A stretch of DNA of 64,000 nt from Iodobacter arcticus (GTDB taxonomy: Bacteria; Pseudomonadota; Gammaproteobacteria; Burkholderiales; Chitinibacteraceae). The stretch is taken from NCBI RefSeq assembly GCF_042664895.1, contig NZ_JBHTBQ010000014.1, positions 186,001 through 250,000 of the forward strand, given 5' to 3'. The position numbers and the translations under genes were made by a program. Every line of letters starts with the position of its first letter. The stretch's first letter is position 1. Below, piece after piece: positions 7,449 to 18,089 of the stretch. The notes beneath the pieces are model-generated. The model saw nothing but the letters and a program-made list of their open reading frames with translations, ran no database searches and was not told the origin of the DNA.

Positions 7449-9413
7449 ATGGCAAAAATACCTGACGATTTTATTCAAGATCTCCTTAACCGCGTCGATA
7501 TTGTTGACGTCGTTGAGCGCTATCTGCCGCTTAAAAAAGCGGGTCAGAATTACAGCGCCTGCTGCCCGTTTCATAAAGAAAAATCTCCCTCGTTTACAGT
7601 GAGCCAGACTAAGCAGTTTTATCATTGCTTTGGCTGCGGCGCGCATGGTTCGGCGGTGGGCTTTGTGATGGAGCATCAGGGGATGAGTTTTCCTGATGCG
7701 GTACGGATGCTGGCCGAATCGGTGGGTATGCAGGTGCCGGTAAGTGATGCGCCAATAAGCGAAAAAGCCAAGGCTGCACCGGGTATTTATGACGTATTAA
7801 AAACCGCCATGAATTATTACCGTGCCCAACTTAAAACAGCACCGGCGGCGATTGAATACTTAAAGAGCCGAGGCGTAGAGGGCAAAACGGCAGCACGCTT
7901 TGGCTTGGGCTTTGCACCCAGCGCAGGGCAATCGCTCAAAGCCGTGTTTGCGGATTACGATAAAAACCCCGTGATTAAAGATGCTGGGCTGGTGGCCGAA
8001 GAAGAAAATACCTTGCGGCGCTACGATCGTTTTCGCTCACGGGTGTTGTTCCCTATTTTAAATCAGCGCAGCCAGGTGATTGGTTTTGGTGGCCGGATTA
8101 TGGGCAATGGTGCGCCCAAGTACTTGAATTCACCAGAAACGCCCGTATTTGAGAAGGGTAAAGAGCTATATGGCCTGCCACAAGCCAGAGCCGCGATTCG
8201 TGATCGTGGCCGTGTGCTGGTGGTAGAGGGCTATATGGATGTGGTGATGCTGAATCAGCATGGTGTGGAATACGCCGTCGCCTCCTTGGGTACAGCTTGC
8301 ACGCCTGAGCACATCCGTAAATTACTAAAGCTAGCTGACGAAGTTTATTTTTGCTTTGATGGTGATAAAGCCGGTAAAAAAGCCGCGTGGCGAGCGTTAG
8401 AAAACAGTTTAGAGCAGCTGGTTGATGGCAAGAAACTCGCATTCTTGTTTTTGCCTGCTGAGCATGACCCAGATTCTTACGTACAAGAATTTGGTCAAGT
8501 TCGCTTTGAAAATGCTTTGTTGCAAGATTCTGTGCCGTTGGCACAGTTTTTATTGAAAGAATTATCTGGGCAAGTTGAGTTAGAGAGTGAAGAGGGCAGG
8601 GCTAAATTGATTTCTTTAGCGGCCCCAATGCTGAGCTTGGTCAAGGCTCCAGCCTTTGGCATGATGATCAGAAAGCGCTTAGCAGAGCTGTCTCGCTTAG
8701 AAATGAGCGAATTAAGCACCGTTTTGGATGGTAGCCCTGTAAGATCTGTGCCCGAATATGTGCCAAGTGAAAGGGATCAGGGGGAATCTGCCCCAGAGCC
8801 TTGGCAAGATGGGCAGGGGTGGTCGAATGATGGGCAGCCCGGTCGGCAACAAAGTCAGCCAAATACGCAATATGCTAGGCAAGGTAATCGATCAGCGTGG
8901 AAGCCCAATTGGCAGCCAAAAGGTAAATGGAAGGGGCGTGGCGACGAGCGGATTCCCGCTCATATGATGCCAAGGCCAGCGCCTAGGGCACCCCCAACTG
9001 GGCCAGTACATAAATTGATTCAACTGGTTTTAGCGCACCCTAGTTTGGTGCGCCGTAGTGAACCAGTATGGTTATCGTGGCCAGAGACCGATGCAATGGG
9101 TCTGGCGCAAGAATTGCTTCAAAAGATTTGCAACCACTCAGATTTATCTAGTTTGCAAATCGTTGAATCATGGCAGGGCATGTTTGACTACGATGTATTG
9201 CATCGTTTGCTTATCTCTGGCGGAGAGTATTTTGATAAGGCCTCAGAGGCTGAGCTGGATGAGCAACTGGCTGCTACGCTAAAAGCGGTGGAAGTCAGTG
9301 TGATTCGCCCTATGATGCAAGAGCGCTTTTATGCTCTGACCTATAAGCAAGCGAATGGTGGACTAACGGAGGCAGAAAAACTGGAATTTGCAGCACTCGT
9401 ATCTCGCCGATAA
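7449..9413 (+). CDS. dnaG: DNA primase
   Basis: The 654-residue primase makes RNA primers at the replication fork. The N-terminal CHC2 zinc finger is complete (C39, H42, C60, C63). The TOPRIM domain shows VVEGYMD and FDGDKAG, the acidic residues that bind Mg. A Gln/Gly/Pro-rich linker (about residues 435-520, including WQDGQGWSNDGQPGRQQ) joins it to a C-terminal helical domain that would bind DnaB. The linker is longer than in E. coli DnaG (581 residues in total), which explains the extra length. It lies between yqeY and rpoD in the macromolecular-synthesis locus. Confidence 0.97.
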   Translation: MAKIPDDFIQDLLNRVDIVDVVERYLPLKKAGQNYSACCPFHKEKSPSFTVSQTKQFYHCFGCGAHGSAVGFVMEHQGMSFPDAVRMLAESVGMQVPVSDAPISEKAKAAPGIYDVLKTAMNYYRAQLKTAPAAIEYLKSRGVEGKTAARFGLGFAPSAGQSLKAVFADYDKNPVIKDAGLVAEEENTLRRYDRFRSRVLFPILNQRSQVIGFGGRIMGNGAPKYLNSPETPVFEKGKELYGLPQARAAIRDRGRVLVVEGYMDVVMLNQHGVEYAVASLGTACTPEHIRKLLKLADEVYFCFDGDKAGKKAAWRALENSLEQLVDGKKLAFLFLPAEHDPDSYVQEFGQVRFENALLQDSVPLAQFLLKELSGQVELESEEGRAKLISLAAPMLSLVKAPAFGMMIRKRLAELSRLEMSELSTVLDGSPVRSVPEYVPSERDQGESAPEPWQDGQGWSNDGQPGRQQSQPNTQYARQGNRSAWKPNWQPKGKWKGRGDERIPAHMMPRPAPRAPPTGPVHKLIQLVLAHPSLVRRSEPVWLSWPETDAMGLAQELLQKICNHSDLSSLQIVESWQGMFDYDVLHRLLISGGEYFDKASEAELDEQLAATLKAVEVSVIRPMMQERFYALTYKQANGGLTEAEKLEFAALVSRR

Positions 9414-9441
9414 TCATTGTTGGCAACAAATTGTAGCGATT

Positions 9442-9476
9442 GCTGTCTAAAACAGCCTGCGTTTACAGCGTAAACG
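9442..9476 (+). other. Two tandem small hairpins after dnaG
   Basis: GCTGT-ctaaa-ACAGC (9442-9456) and CGTTTAC-agc-GTAAACG (9460-9476) are perfect stems only three bases apart in the dnaG-rpoD gap. No T run follows, so they are not standard terminators. They may be an RNase processing or stabilising site, as is known for the dnaG-rpoD junction in enteric bacteria. Inference only. Confidence 0.4.
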
Positions 9477-9561
9477 AGGACTATGGTGGCTTATTGTCAC
9501 AGCAGTATCGGCATTGTTGACTAATGAACGATGCGGTGGATTTACTTATGCCGAAGAATGG

Positions 9562-9581
9562 TCACAAATTTGTGATACAAT
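9562..9581 (+). promoter_or_regulatory. Palindrome abutting a -10-like box upstream of rpoD
   Basis: TCACAAATTTGTGA (9562-9575) is a perfect 14-bp palindrome, immediately followed by TACAAT (9576-9581), a good -10 box, 36 bases before the rpoD ATG. No clear -35 hexamer lies 17 bases upstream. The palindrome could be an operator that overlaps an rpoD-specific promoter. Confidence 0.45.
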
Positions 9582-9617
9582 CTACGGTTTTCCCGAACAT
9601 ACCTGAACTCGAGAGTC

Positions 9618-11570
<1,953 letters not shown>

Positions 11571-11585
11571 TATAGCGCCTCTTAT

Positions 11586-11662
11586 GGGCCTGTAGCTCAG
11601 TTGGTTAGAGCAGAGGACTCATAATCCTTTGGTCGTCGGTTCAAGTCCGACCGGGCCCACCA
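11586..11662 (+). tRNA. tRNA with CAU anticodon, likely tRNA-Ile2 (lysidine type)
   Basis: A full cloverleaf of 77 bases with encoded CCA can be drawn: 7-bp acceptor stem GGGCCTG/CGGGCCC, D stem GCTC/GAGC, anticodon stem GAGGA/TCCTT with loop CTCATAA, and T stem ending in TTCAAGT. The CAU anticodon fits methionine or the isoleucine tRNA modified by TilS. The acceptor pairs C4-G69 and C5-G68, known as TilS identity elements, and the close likeness of the 3' half to E. coli ileX favour tRNA-Ile2. It is not an initiator because position 1 pairs with 72. It is probably co-transcribed with rpoD. Confidence 0.9.
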
Positions 11663-11680
11663 GTATCGCGATAGAAAAAT

Positions 11681-11708
11681 ACCCAGCCACGTGCTGGGTT
11701 TTTTTTCG
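11681..11708 (+). terminator. Rho-independent terminator after rpoD-tRNA
   Basis: ACCCAGC-cacgt-GCTGGGT is a perfect 7-bp stem followed by a run of T. It closes the rpsU-rpoD-tRNA transcription unit. Confidence 0.9.
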
Positions 11709-12231
11709 CTTGTAATTCTAAAAAATATTTGTCGGGTTAATTATCTTGATGGCTGCATTGGCTTGTTAGCTGGAGTGCAGCCATAGTTTATATGTTTTCT
11801 ATATTATTACTTCCTTATAAAGGAATTTTTAAGATTGGTAATATAACTTTTAAAGGAAAGCGTCATGTACTAAAGGAGTGTTACGTAGTAATATAACCAA
11901 ATAGAAGTAAGTATTTGTAAGCTTTTTATGTAATATAGTTTGTTAAAGTTAGAAAAGCATTTAGTAAGCATGAAATTTATATATAAGTAATCAATTATTA
12001 TACTGATATACCGATTTATGTAAGAAATTAGTTAGGGTTTTTTATTATTCTTACGATAAAATCGTTGGTACTTTGCAATGTAAAGCTGGATATGCAGTAA
12101 GCTGAAAATACAGGTAAACTGTTTGCTATGACATGTAGAAAAAATGTAACGCGACTATCAGTAGGCGATTTGAAATACTTCTCCTGTACCTTCCTAAATT
12201 AATAAGAGCTAAATAAGTAAGGATTTTAGTG
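11709..12231. other. AT-rich intergenic region upstream of the EPS locus
   Basis: About 520 bases without a gene, markedly richer in A and T than the flanks. The one clear structure is a perfect 9-bp inverted repeat, ATGGCTGCA (11749-11757) and TGCAGCCAT (11776-11784), around an 18-base loop. I looked for a sigma-54 type -24/-12 promoter (GG...GC) and found no convincing match. The leader of the exopolysaccharide operon is expected here. Confidence 0.5.
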
Positions 12232-13404
12232 ATGTGGTTTCGTATTTTCCTGTTAGGGGTTTGTTTTATTGACTATGCGCAAGCTGCCTATGATCCGGAA
12301 GACATACTCAAATTGAACGCTGGCTTGGGGTATCAATACGATAGCAACTTATTTAAATTAGATGAGAACATTAATAATACGCAAACTAATAAAATGGGTA
12401 AAAGATCAGATTCAAAGTTAGAGGCACGGTTAGGCGGGCGTTTAGATTTAACTATTTCACGGCAGCTGCTTACTATTAATGCGGATATTAACCAGATTAG
12501 CTATCAGAATTTTAGTGATTTGAATCATAATGATTGGAACACAGGGCTGACATGGAATTGGCTCATTGGCAGTACCCTGAGTGGGAAATTAACAGCCAAT
12601 ACATCAACAAGAATGTCATCGTTCGAAGATGACTTTTTGAGTAGAAATGGTAATAGTGTATTAGATATGCAGCGCCAAAATAGCTTGAATTGGCAAGGGA
12701 CACTGCAATTGAAAAGCTCTATCGCTATTATTGCCTCAGCGGGAACGACTACAGAAAAGCATGATTTAAAAGAATATATTAACGCAAAAAGCGATGTTGC
12801 GAGTATTGGTATGCAATACCAATCAGAAAAAGGAAATTTTATTGCTGCGAGGCATAGTTGGCGAAAATATACCTATGATCAGGATTTGCCCTTTAGAGCA
12901 GGCTTTAAGGAGCAAACAAGCTCGATTGATATAGGCTATGCGCCTAGCAGTAAAATAGATATAAATGCAACCGTAGGTTTAAGCCAATGGGAGTCCTCAC
13001 TGAATGGGCAGAGCCAAAATACACCGCAGGGAGATTTAGCTCTTGTATGGCGTGCAACAAGTAAAAGTATTTTTAGAATGAGTTATGGCCAGAGTTTTGC
13101 CGAATTTACGAGTGGTGCGGGGCGAAACTTAGATCAGCGTATGAATTTAAATGCTAAATGGCTGATGACAGAGAGAACAGACTGGACGATTGATTTTAAT
13201 CGCAGAGATCGAAGCCTTGAAATTGCGGGTAGCAGCTCGGAAAACGATGAAAGCACTGATAGTTTACGATTGGCTTTGAGCTACAGAGCACTTAAGCCAT
13301 TGACGATCTCTAGCTATGTTCAGGCAGAGCAACGCAAAAGTGATGTGCGCAATGGTAACTATAAAGATTATCAGTTTGGGTTTAATGCAAGATTTGACTA
13401 TTAA
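12232..13404 (+). CDS. Outer-membrane beta-barrel protein, EpsL-like
   Basis: The 390-residue protein has a signal peptide (MWFRIFLLGVCFIDYAQA, cleaved before AYDPED) and then alternating polar and hydrophobic strands ending in an aromatic residue (NARFDY), typical of an outer-membrane beta-barrel. Early GLGYQYDSNLFKL resembles the EpsL family found in methanolan-type exopolysaccharide loci. Its place as the first gene before EpsB-EpsI supports a role in polymer export. The ATG at 12232, with AAGGA nine bases upstream, is preferred over the overlapping GTG at 12229. The barrel is low in recognisable motifs, so the family call rests partly on position. Confidence 0.75.
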   Translation: MWFRIFLLGVCFIDYAQAAYDPEDILKLNAGLGYQYDSNLFKLDENINNTQTNKMGKRSDSKLEARLGGRLDLTISRQLLTINADINQISYQNFSDLNHNDWNTGLTWNWLIGSTLSGKLTANTSTRMSSFEDDFLSRNGNSVLDMQRQNSLNWQGTLQLKSSIAIIASAGTTTEKHDLKEYINAKSDVASIGMQYQSEKGNFIAARHSWRKYTYDQDLPFRAGFKEQTSSIDIGYAPSSKIDINATVGLSQWESSLNGQSQNTPQGDLALVWRATSKSIFRMSYGQSFAEFTSGAGRNLDQRMNLNAKWLMTERTDWTIDFNRRDRSLEIAGSSSENDESTDSLRLALSYRALKPLTISSYVQAEQRKSDVRNGNYKDYQFGFNARFDY

Positions 13405-13489
13405 GTAATTATTTAATAGTGGATGCATTATTTTATCTTGCAAAGAAATAAAAGATTGAAACTTTTTATTTCCTAAGGCGCTTAATATT

Positions 13490-14974
13490 TTGAATGACTC
13501 ATCAAAAAACATCGATCAATATATGGACAGAAACTCTTTAGAAACAAGTATTGTGGCAACACCTAGTTTGCTTGCAGATAGATTTCGCGAGTTTTCTAAT
13601 GCTGCGCCATTTATTAGCTTCTTTAAGCTTTTTATTGATCCGATTTTGGTGGTAGTCACTCTGTATTTATTGGCAATTCCGTTCCATGTTGCGATGGATG
13701 GTTATGAGTTTATATTAGCAACGCTTGCATTCTTGCTAACGGCGATTTTACTTGATGGCATGTTTTTATTTATGCCTGGCTACTCCCGATCTTGGCTAGG
13801 GGTTGGCCGGTTTATTACTGAGTGGCTGGGTGTTGTGATTGCGCTGGTGTTAATTGGCCGTATTTCAGGTTTTATAGATTATTACTACCCTCCGTTTATT
13901 ATTACATGGTTTATTGTCGCCCCTATTGTTTTGATTTCAGTGCATGTGGCAATAAGGGTGTATGTATTACGCGTAGACTCAGGTGAAAATGCAGAGCGCA
14001 GTAAAGTAGTGGTAGTAGGGATTAATCAGCCTAGCCAGCTTCTGGTTAAAAATATCCATGAAGAGCCATTTTTAAAAATGGATTTCATGGGGTATTTTGA
14101 TGATAGATCAATTAGCCGCTTACCAAAAAGTGCATCAGAGCATTTAAAAGGTAGTTTAGATTCGCTGCCAAAATATATAAAAGAGCACGGAATTAAAAAA
14201 ATATATATTTCTTTGCCGATGAGCTCGCAGCCTAGGGTGCTTGAGCTGATAGATGAGCTAAAAGACAGCACCGCATCAATCTACTTTATTCCAGATTTGT
14301 TCGTTTTTGATTTGATTAACGCACGGTTTGATAATGTGGCGGGCATGCCAATCGTTGCTATTTGTGAAAGCCCGTTTATGGGGCTAAATGGCGTCATTAA
14401 AAGAATTAGTGATATTTCTTTATCATTACTTATTCTGTCAATGATCTGGCCTGTTCTGGTGGCGATTGCACTCGCGGTGAAGTTTACCTCTGCTGGCCCT
14501 GTTTTCTTTAAACAGCGCCGTTATGGTGAAAATGGCGATAGCGTACTGGTGTATAAGTTCCGTTCAATGACCGTAATGGAAGATGGCGAAAAAGTAGTGC
14601 AGGCGACTAAAAATGATCAGCGCTTAACTTCGATTGGCAGTTTTCTTCGCAAAACATCCTTAGATGAGCTGCCTCAGTTCATTAATGTGCTTCAAGGGAA
14701 AATGAGTATTGTTGGCCCGCGCCCGCATGCTAATGCACATAATGAGCAGTATAGAAAACTGATTAAAGGCTACATGATTCGCCATAAAGTAAAGCCTGGT
14801 ATTACCGGCTGGGCACAGGTTAATGGCTTTAGGGGAGAGACAGACACCCTAGATAAAATGCAGAACCGCATTAAGTATGATTTGGATTACTTACGAAATT
14901 GGTCGGTATGGTTGGATCTGAAAATTATTGTGTTAACAGTTGCAGTCATCTTCCGCGATAGAAACGCTTACTAA
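13490..14974 (+). CDS. Undecaprenyl-phosphate glucose phosphotransferase (EpsB/WcaJ type)
   Basis: This 494-residue polyisoprenyl-phosphate hexose-1-phosphate transferase starts the repeat unit by moving a sugar phosphate, usually glucose, onto undecaprenyl phosphate at the inner membrane. It has four N-terminal membrane segments (about residues 38-160), a soluble CoA-binding-like domain (KVVVVGINQPSQLL), a fifth hydrophobic stretch near 305-325 and the catalytic C-terminal part with FKQRRYGENG, YKFRSM, RKTSLDELPQF, VGPRPH and KPGITGWAQVNG. The start is a TTG at 13490 with AAGG 11 bases upstream; the next in-frame ATG (13523) lacks a ribosome site. Confidence 0.92.
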   Translation: MNDSSKNIDQYMDRNSLETSIVATPSLLADRFREFSNAAPFISFFKLFIDPILVVVTLYLLAIPFHVAMDGYEFILATLAFLLTAILLDGMFLFMPGYSRSWLGVGRFITEWLGVVIALVLIGRISGFIDYYYPPFIITWFIVAPIVLISVHVAIRVYVLRVDSGENAERSKVVVVGINQPSQLLVKNIHEEPFLKMDFMGYFDDRSISRLPKSASEHLKGSLDSLPKYIKEHGIKKIYISLPMSSQPRVLELIDELKDSTASIYFIPDLFVFDLINARFDNVAGMPIVAICESPFMGLNGVIKRISDISLSLLILSMIWPVLVAIALAVKFTSAGPVFFKQRRYGENGDSVLVYKFRSMTVMEDGEKVVQATKNDQRLTSIGSFLRKTSLDELPQFINVLQGKMSIVGPRPHANAHNEQYRKLIKGYMIRHKVKPGITGWAQVNGFRGETDTLDKMQNRIKYDLDYLRNWSVWLDLKIIVLTVAVIFRDRNAY

Positions 14975-15003
14975 AACTTAATTTAAAAGTAAAAGGATTC
15001 GTA

Positions 15004-15897
15004 ATGCTTAAGACAACAATAAAACCGCTGGTTCTAACGATTGCTGCAGTAGCGTTCTTGGCTGGATGTGGAGATAAAGAAGAAAAAAAATCCCCAAGCC
15101 AAGTTTTAGCAAAAGTAAATAAAGCAGAAATTACCGTTCACCAGTTAAATGCTTTGTTAGGGCAAGTGCAATCTGCCACACCAGCGATTAAGCAGCAAAT
15201 GTTGGATCAATTAGTTGATCAAGAATTATTGGTGCAAAAGGCGGCTGAGCTTAAATTAGACAGAGAGCCGAGTGTTTTGCAATCTATAGAGGCGGCCAAG
15301 CGCCAAATTCTGGCACAAGCTGCTGCTGAGCGTGTATTGGGTAAGCCTGAAGAGCTTAAGCCTGCGGATATTGAGCGTTTTTATAACGATAATCCGGCCT
15401 TGTTTGCTGAGCGAAAGAATTACGATTTTGCTGTATTCAGTCTTGAAAAAAAATCTTATGACGATGTATTGATTAAGCAATTAGATAAGGCGGCTAGTGC
15501 GCAGCAAGTAAAAACGATTCTGAACACCGCCGAAATTAAATTTGATGAGAACGAAGTAAAGCGCACCGCAGAGCAATTACCGCTTTCCTTATTGCCTAAA
15601 TTTGCAGCAATGAAAGTGGGCGATATCATTACCATGCCAGAAGCAGATAAGGTGGTATTGCTGCTCTTAAAAGAAAGCGTATCTGTTCCGGTTGCAAAAG
15701 AGAATGCCTCTCCTTTAATTCAGCGTTATTTGCAGAATGATAAAGTGCAGACAGATGCAAAAGCGAAAATTAAAGCTTTACGCGATGCCGCAAAAATTGA
15801 GTACACACAAAAATTTGCTGAGTCAAAACCAGCAAGTGCAGCCAGCAGTGTTGCAGCAGATGATGGAATAAAAGCAGGATTAAAAGGACTTAAATAA
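15004..15897 (+). CDS. EpsD-family peptidyl-prolyl isomerase-like lipoprotein
   Basis: The 297-residue protein has a lipoprotein signal with lipobox LAGC at residues 19-22, so it should be anchored to a membrane on the periplasmic side. After that comes a SurA-like helical N-terminal region (KVNKAEITVHQLNALLGQ, QLVDQELLVQKAAEL) and a poorly conserved PPIase-like domain, as in the EpsD family of methanolan-type EPS loci. It probably helps fold or place the export proteins. Its stop overlaps the next start by one base (TAATG), so translation is likely coupled. Whether it has isomerase activity is unknown. Confidence 0.85.
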   Translation: MLKTTIKPLVLTIAAVAFLAGCGDKEEKKSPSQVLAKVNKAEITVHQLNALLGQVQSATPAIKQQMLDQLVDQELLVQKAAELKLDREPSVLQSIEAAKRQILAQAAAERVLGKPEELKPADIERFYNDNPALFAERKNYDFAVFSLEKKSYDDVLIKQLDKAASAQQVKTILNTAEIKFDENEVKRTAEQLPLSLLPKFAAMKVGDIITMPEADKVVLLLLKESVSVPVAKENASPLIQRYLQNDKVQTDAKAKIKALRDAAKIEYTQKFAESKPASAASSVAADDGIKAGLKGLK

Positions 15898-16682
15898 TGA
15901 AAGCGACCCATATAGTGGCTTTTGTTTCAATGCTTTTTTTTAGCTGCATTGCTATGGCCGCTGCAAATAGTGAATATAGGCTAGGGCCAGGTGATATCGT
16001 TAAAATCAGTGTTTATGACCACCCTGATTTAAGCACGGAATTACAACTGAATGAGCAAGGGTCTGTTGCTTTTCCCTTATTGGGTGAAGTGAAGTTATTG
16101 GGCCTGCCTTATACGGAAGCTCAAGCTTTGATTGCCAATGGCTTAAAAAAAGGCGGGTTTGTAAATCAGCCTAATGTGAGTGTTTTGATTTCTCAATATC
16201 GCAGTCAGCGTATTGCCGTGATTGGAGAGGTAAACAAGGCAGGGCGCTACGCACTTGACGGGGCGACTGATATGGTTGATTTACTGGCGATTGCAGGCGG
16301 TTTAAATCCTAATGCGGGCGATACTGTGGTGGTATTGCGTGGTGCAGAGCGGATTGAATATCGCTTGAGCCAAGCCATGAAGCTGGGTGATCAAACGAAG
16401 CGCAGCATGCCGATTGCTAATGGTGATGTGGTGTATGTGCCACGTGCTCAGCAGTTTTATGTCTATGGCGAGGTAAATCGTCCAGGCGTATATCGTATGG
16501 AGCCAAAAATGACGGTGATGCAAGCATTGGCGGTATCGGGTGGGTTTAATCCACGCGCGTCTCATCGTAATTTAGAGATCCATCGGGTTGATCAGTCAGG
16601 TGCAGTAATTAAAGTAGAGGCTAATTTAAGTGATCTATTAGTAGAAAACGACACGCTTTTTGTGAAAGAAAGCCTTTTCTAA
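15897..16682 (+). CDS. Polysaccharide export protein EpsE (Wza-like)
   Basis: The 261-residue protein has a signal peptide (MKATHIVAFVSMLFFSCIAM, then AAANSEYR) and the classic polysaccharide export start YRLGPGDIVKISVYDHPDLS. A Poly_export domain is followed by two SLBB repeats (IAVIGEVNKAGRYAL near residue 105 and FYVYGEVNRPGVYRM near residue 187). Wza-type proteins form the outer-membrane pore for the polymer. No Cys lipobox is seen at the signal cleavage site, as is usual for the EpsE branch. It lies in the EpsD-EpsE-EpsF-EpsG run. Confidence 0.94.
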   Translation: MKATHIVAFVSMLFFSCIAMAAANSEYRLGPGDIVKISVYDHPDLSTELQLNEQGSVAFPLLGEVKLLGLPYTEAQALIANGLKKGGFVNQPNVSVLISQYRSQRIAVIGEVNKAGRYALDGATDMVDLLAIAGGLNPNAGDTVVVLRGAERIEYRLSQAMKLGDQTKRSMPIANGDVVYVPRAQQFYVYGEVNRPGVYRMEPKMTVMQALAVSGGFNPRASHRNLEIHRVDQSGAVIKVEANLSDLLVENDTLFVKESLF

Positions 16683-16709
16683 TCTTTTCGTAATAGAGCT
16701 TAATTAATA

Positions 16710-18089
16710 ATGACACTCGAACAGTTTTTAAATATTTTACGAGCCAGAAAACGAATTGGCATTGCTGTGTTTATCACGGTGATTCTCGCTGCTCTGATTC
16801 TTAGCTTATTGCAGCCAAAGCAATACACTTCGGATGCTGCTTTGGCAGTGGATGTTAAAGCAACTGATCCTGTTACAGGGCAGCAGGTAGCTGGTTTTTT
16901 GGCACCTAGCTATATGGCTACTCAAGTTGAAATGATTGCCAGTCAAAATGGGGCTTTAAAAGTAGTGGATGCGCTTGGCTTAGCCTCTTTACCAGAAGCA
17001 CAAGCCCAGTTTGCTGAGGCAACGCAAGGAAAAGGAGATATCCGCACTTGGTTTGCAGAATCCTTATTGAAAGGCTTGGATGTAAAGCCTAGCCGTGAAA
17101 GTAATGTGATCAATCTTTCATATACCGCAGCAGACCCACAATTTGCGGCTGCATTAGCTAATGCATTCACTCAGGCATATATACGTACCACCGTAGATAT
17201 TAAAGTAGCAGCTGCTCAGCAAAATAATACTTTTTTTCAAGAACAGCTCAAAACATTGCAAGCTAATTTAGAAAAGACACAGCGAAAATTATCCGAGTAT
17301 CAACAGGAAAAAGGCATTGTAGCGACGGATGAGCGCCTTGATATTGAAATGCAGCGCTTAAATGAAATATCCAGCCAGCTGGTTGGGGCGCAATCACAGA
17401 CTTTCGATGCACAAGCGCGCGCGCGCGGGGGCCAAACAGCACCTGATGTATTAAATAACCCGCTTATTTTGCAATTAAAAGGGCAGCTCTCTGCACAACA
17501 AGCAAAGTTAAAAGAGCTTGCTGAAAAAAATGGCCCTAATCACCCACATTACCGTCAGGCACTGGCTGAAGTAACGGCAACACAAAATCAGCTTAACGAT
17601 TTAATGAAGCAGTACTCAGGCGGCTTAAGTGGCATTGCTGGTAATTCCCAGTCAAGACAAGCCGCTTTAAATGAAGCCATGAAGGCGCAAAAAGAGCGTG
17701 TATTAGAGCTTAAATCAGGGCGGGCCAGCATTGATGTATTGCAGCGTAATCTAGATAACGCACAGCGTAGTTATGATCAGGCATTACAGCGCTTTAGCCA
17801 AACCATGCTGGAAAGCCGTTCGGATCAAAGTAATATCACGATATTAAAATCGGCTACGCCACCATTAAAGCATTCAAAACCTAAAACCTTGTTAAATTTA
17901 ATTTTAGCTATGGTAGTAGGGGTTTTATTAGCAATTGGGCTTGTAATGCTGGTTGAGTTGTTTGATCGGCGTATTCGCAGTAAAGAAGATATTGAAGCTA
18001 TTCTTGGTATTCCTGTATTAGCCGATTTGCCTTTACCGGCCCGCAATAAGAAGAAAAGGTTTGGTCGCTTGCTAGGGGTAAAAGCATGA
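16710..18089 (+). CDS. Chain-length determinant protein EpsF (Wzz/PCP type)
   Basis: The 459-residue protein is a polysaccharide co-polymerase: a membrane segment near residues 17-35, a long periplasmic region with coiled coil (about residues 165-235 and 270-360), and a second membrane segment near 390-410 preceded by a Pro-rich stretch (SATPPLKHSKPKT). It ends with a short basic cytoplasmic tail (NKKKRFGRLLG). It sets polymer length and works with a BY-kinase-like partner, here the EpsG-like protein whose gene overlaps it by four bases (ATGA). TIGR-type EpsF of methanolan loci is the nearest family. Confidence 0.92.
   Translation: MTLEQFLNILRARKRIGIAVFITVILAALILSLLQPKQYTSDAALAVDVKATDPVTGQQVAGFLAPSYMATQVEMIASQNGALKVVDALGLASLPEAQAQFAEATQGKGDIRTWFAESLLKGLDVKPSRESNVINLSYTAADPQFAAALANAFTQAYIRTTVDIKVAAAQQNNTFFQEQLKTLQANLEKTQRKLSEYQQEKGIVATDERLDIEMQRLNEISSQLVGAQSQTFDAQARARGGQTAPDVLNNPLILQLKGQLSAQQAKLKELAEKNGPNHPHYRQALAEVTATQNQLNDLMKQYSGGLSGIAGNSQSRQAALNEAMKAQKERVLELKSGRASIDVLQRNLDNAQRSYDQALQRFSQTMLESRSDQSNITILKSATPPLKHSKPKTLLNLILAMVVGVLLAIGLVMLVELFDRRIRSKEDIEAILGIPVLADLPLPARNKKKRFGRLLGVKA

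Noticed and set aside
12061..12090. Possible sigma-54 promoter upstream of the EPS locus (TGGTAC...TTGC)
   Set aside because: The spacing between the GG and GC elements is far too short for a -24/-12 promoter.
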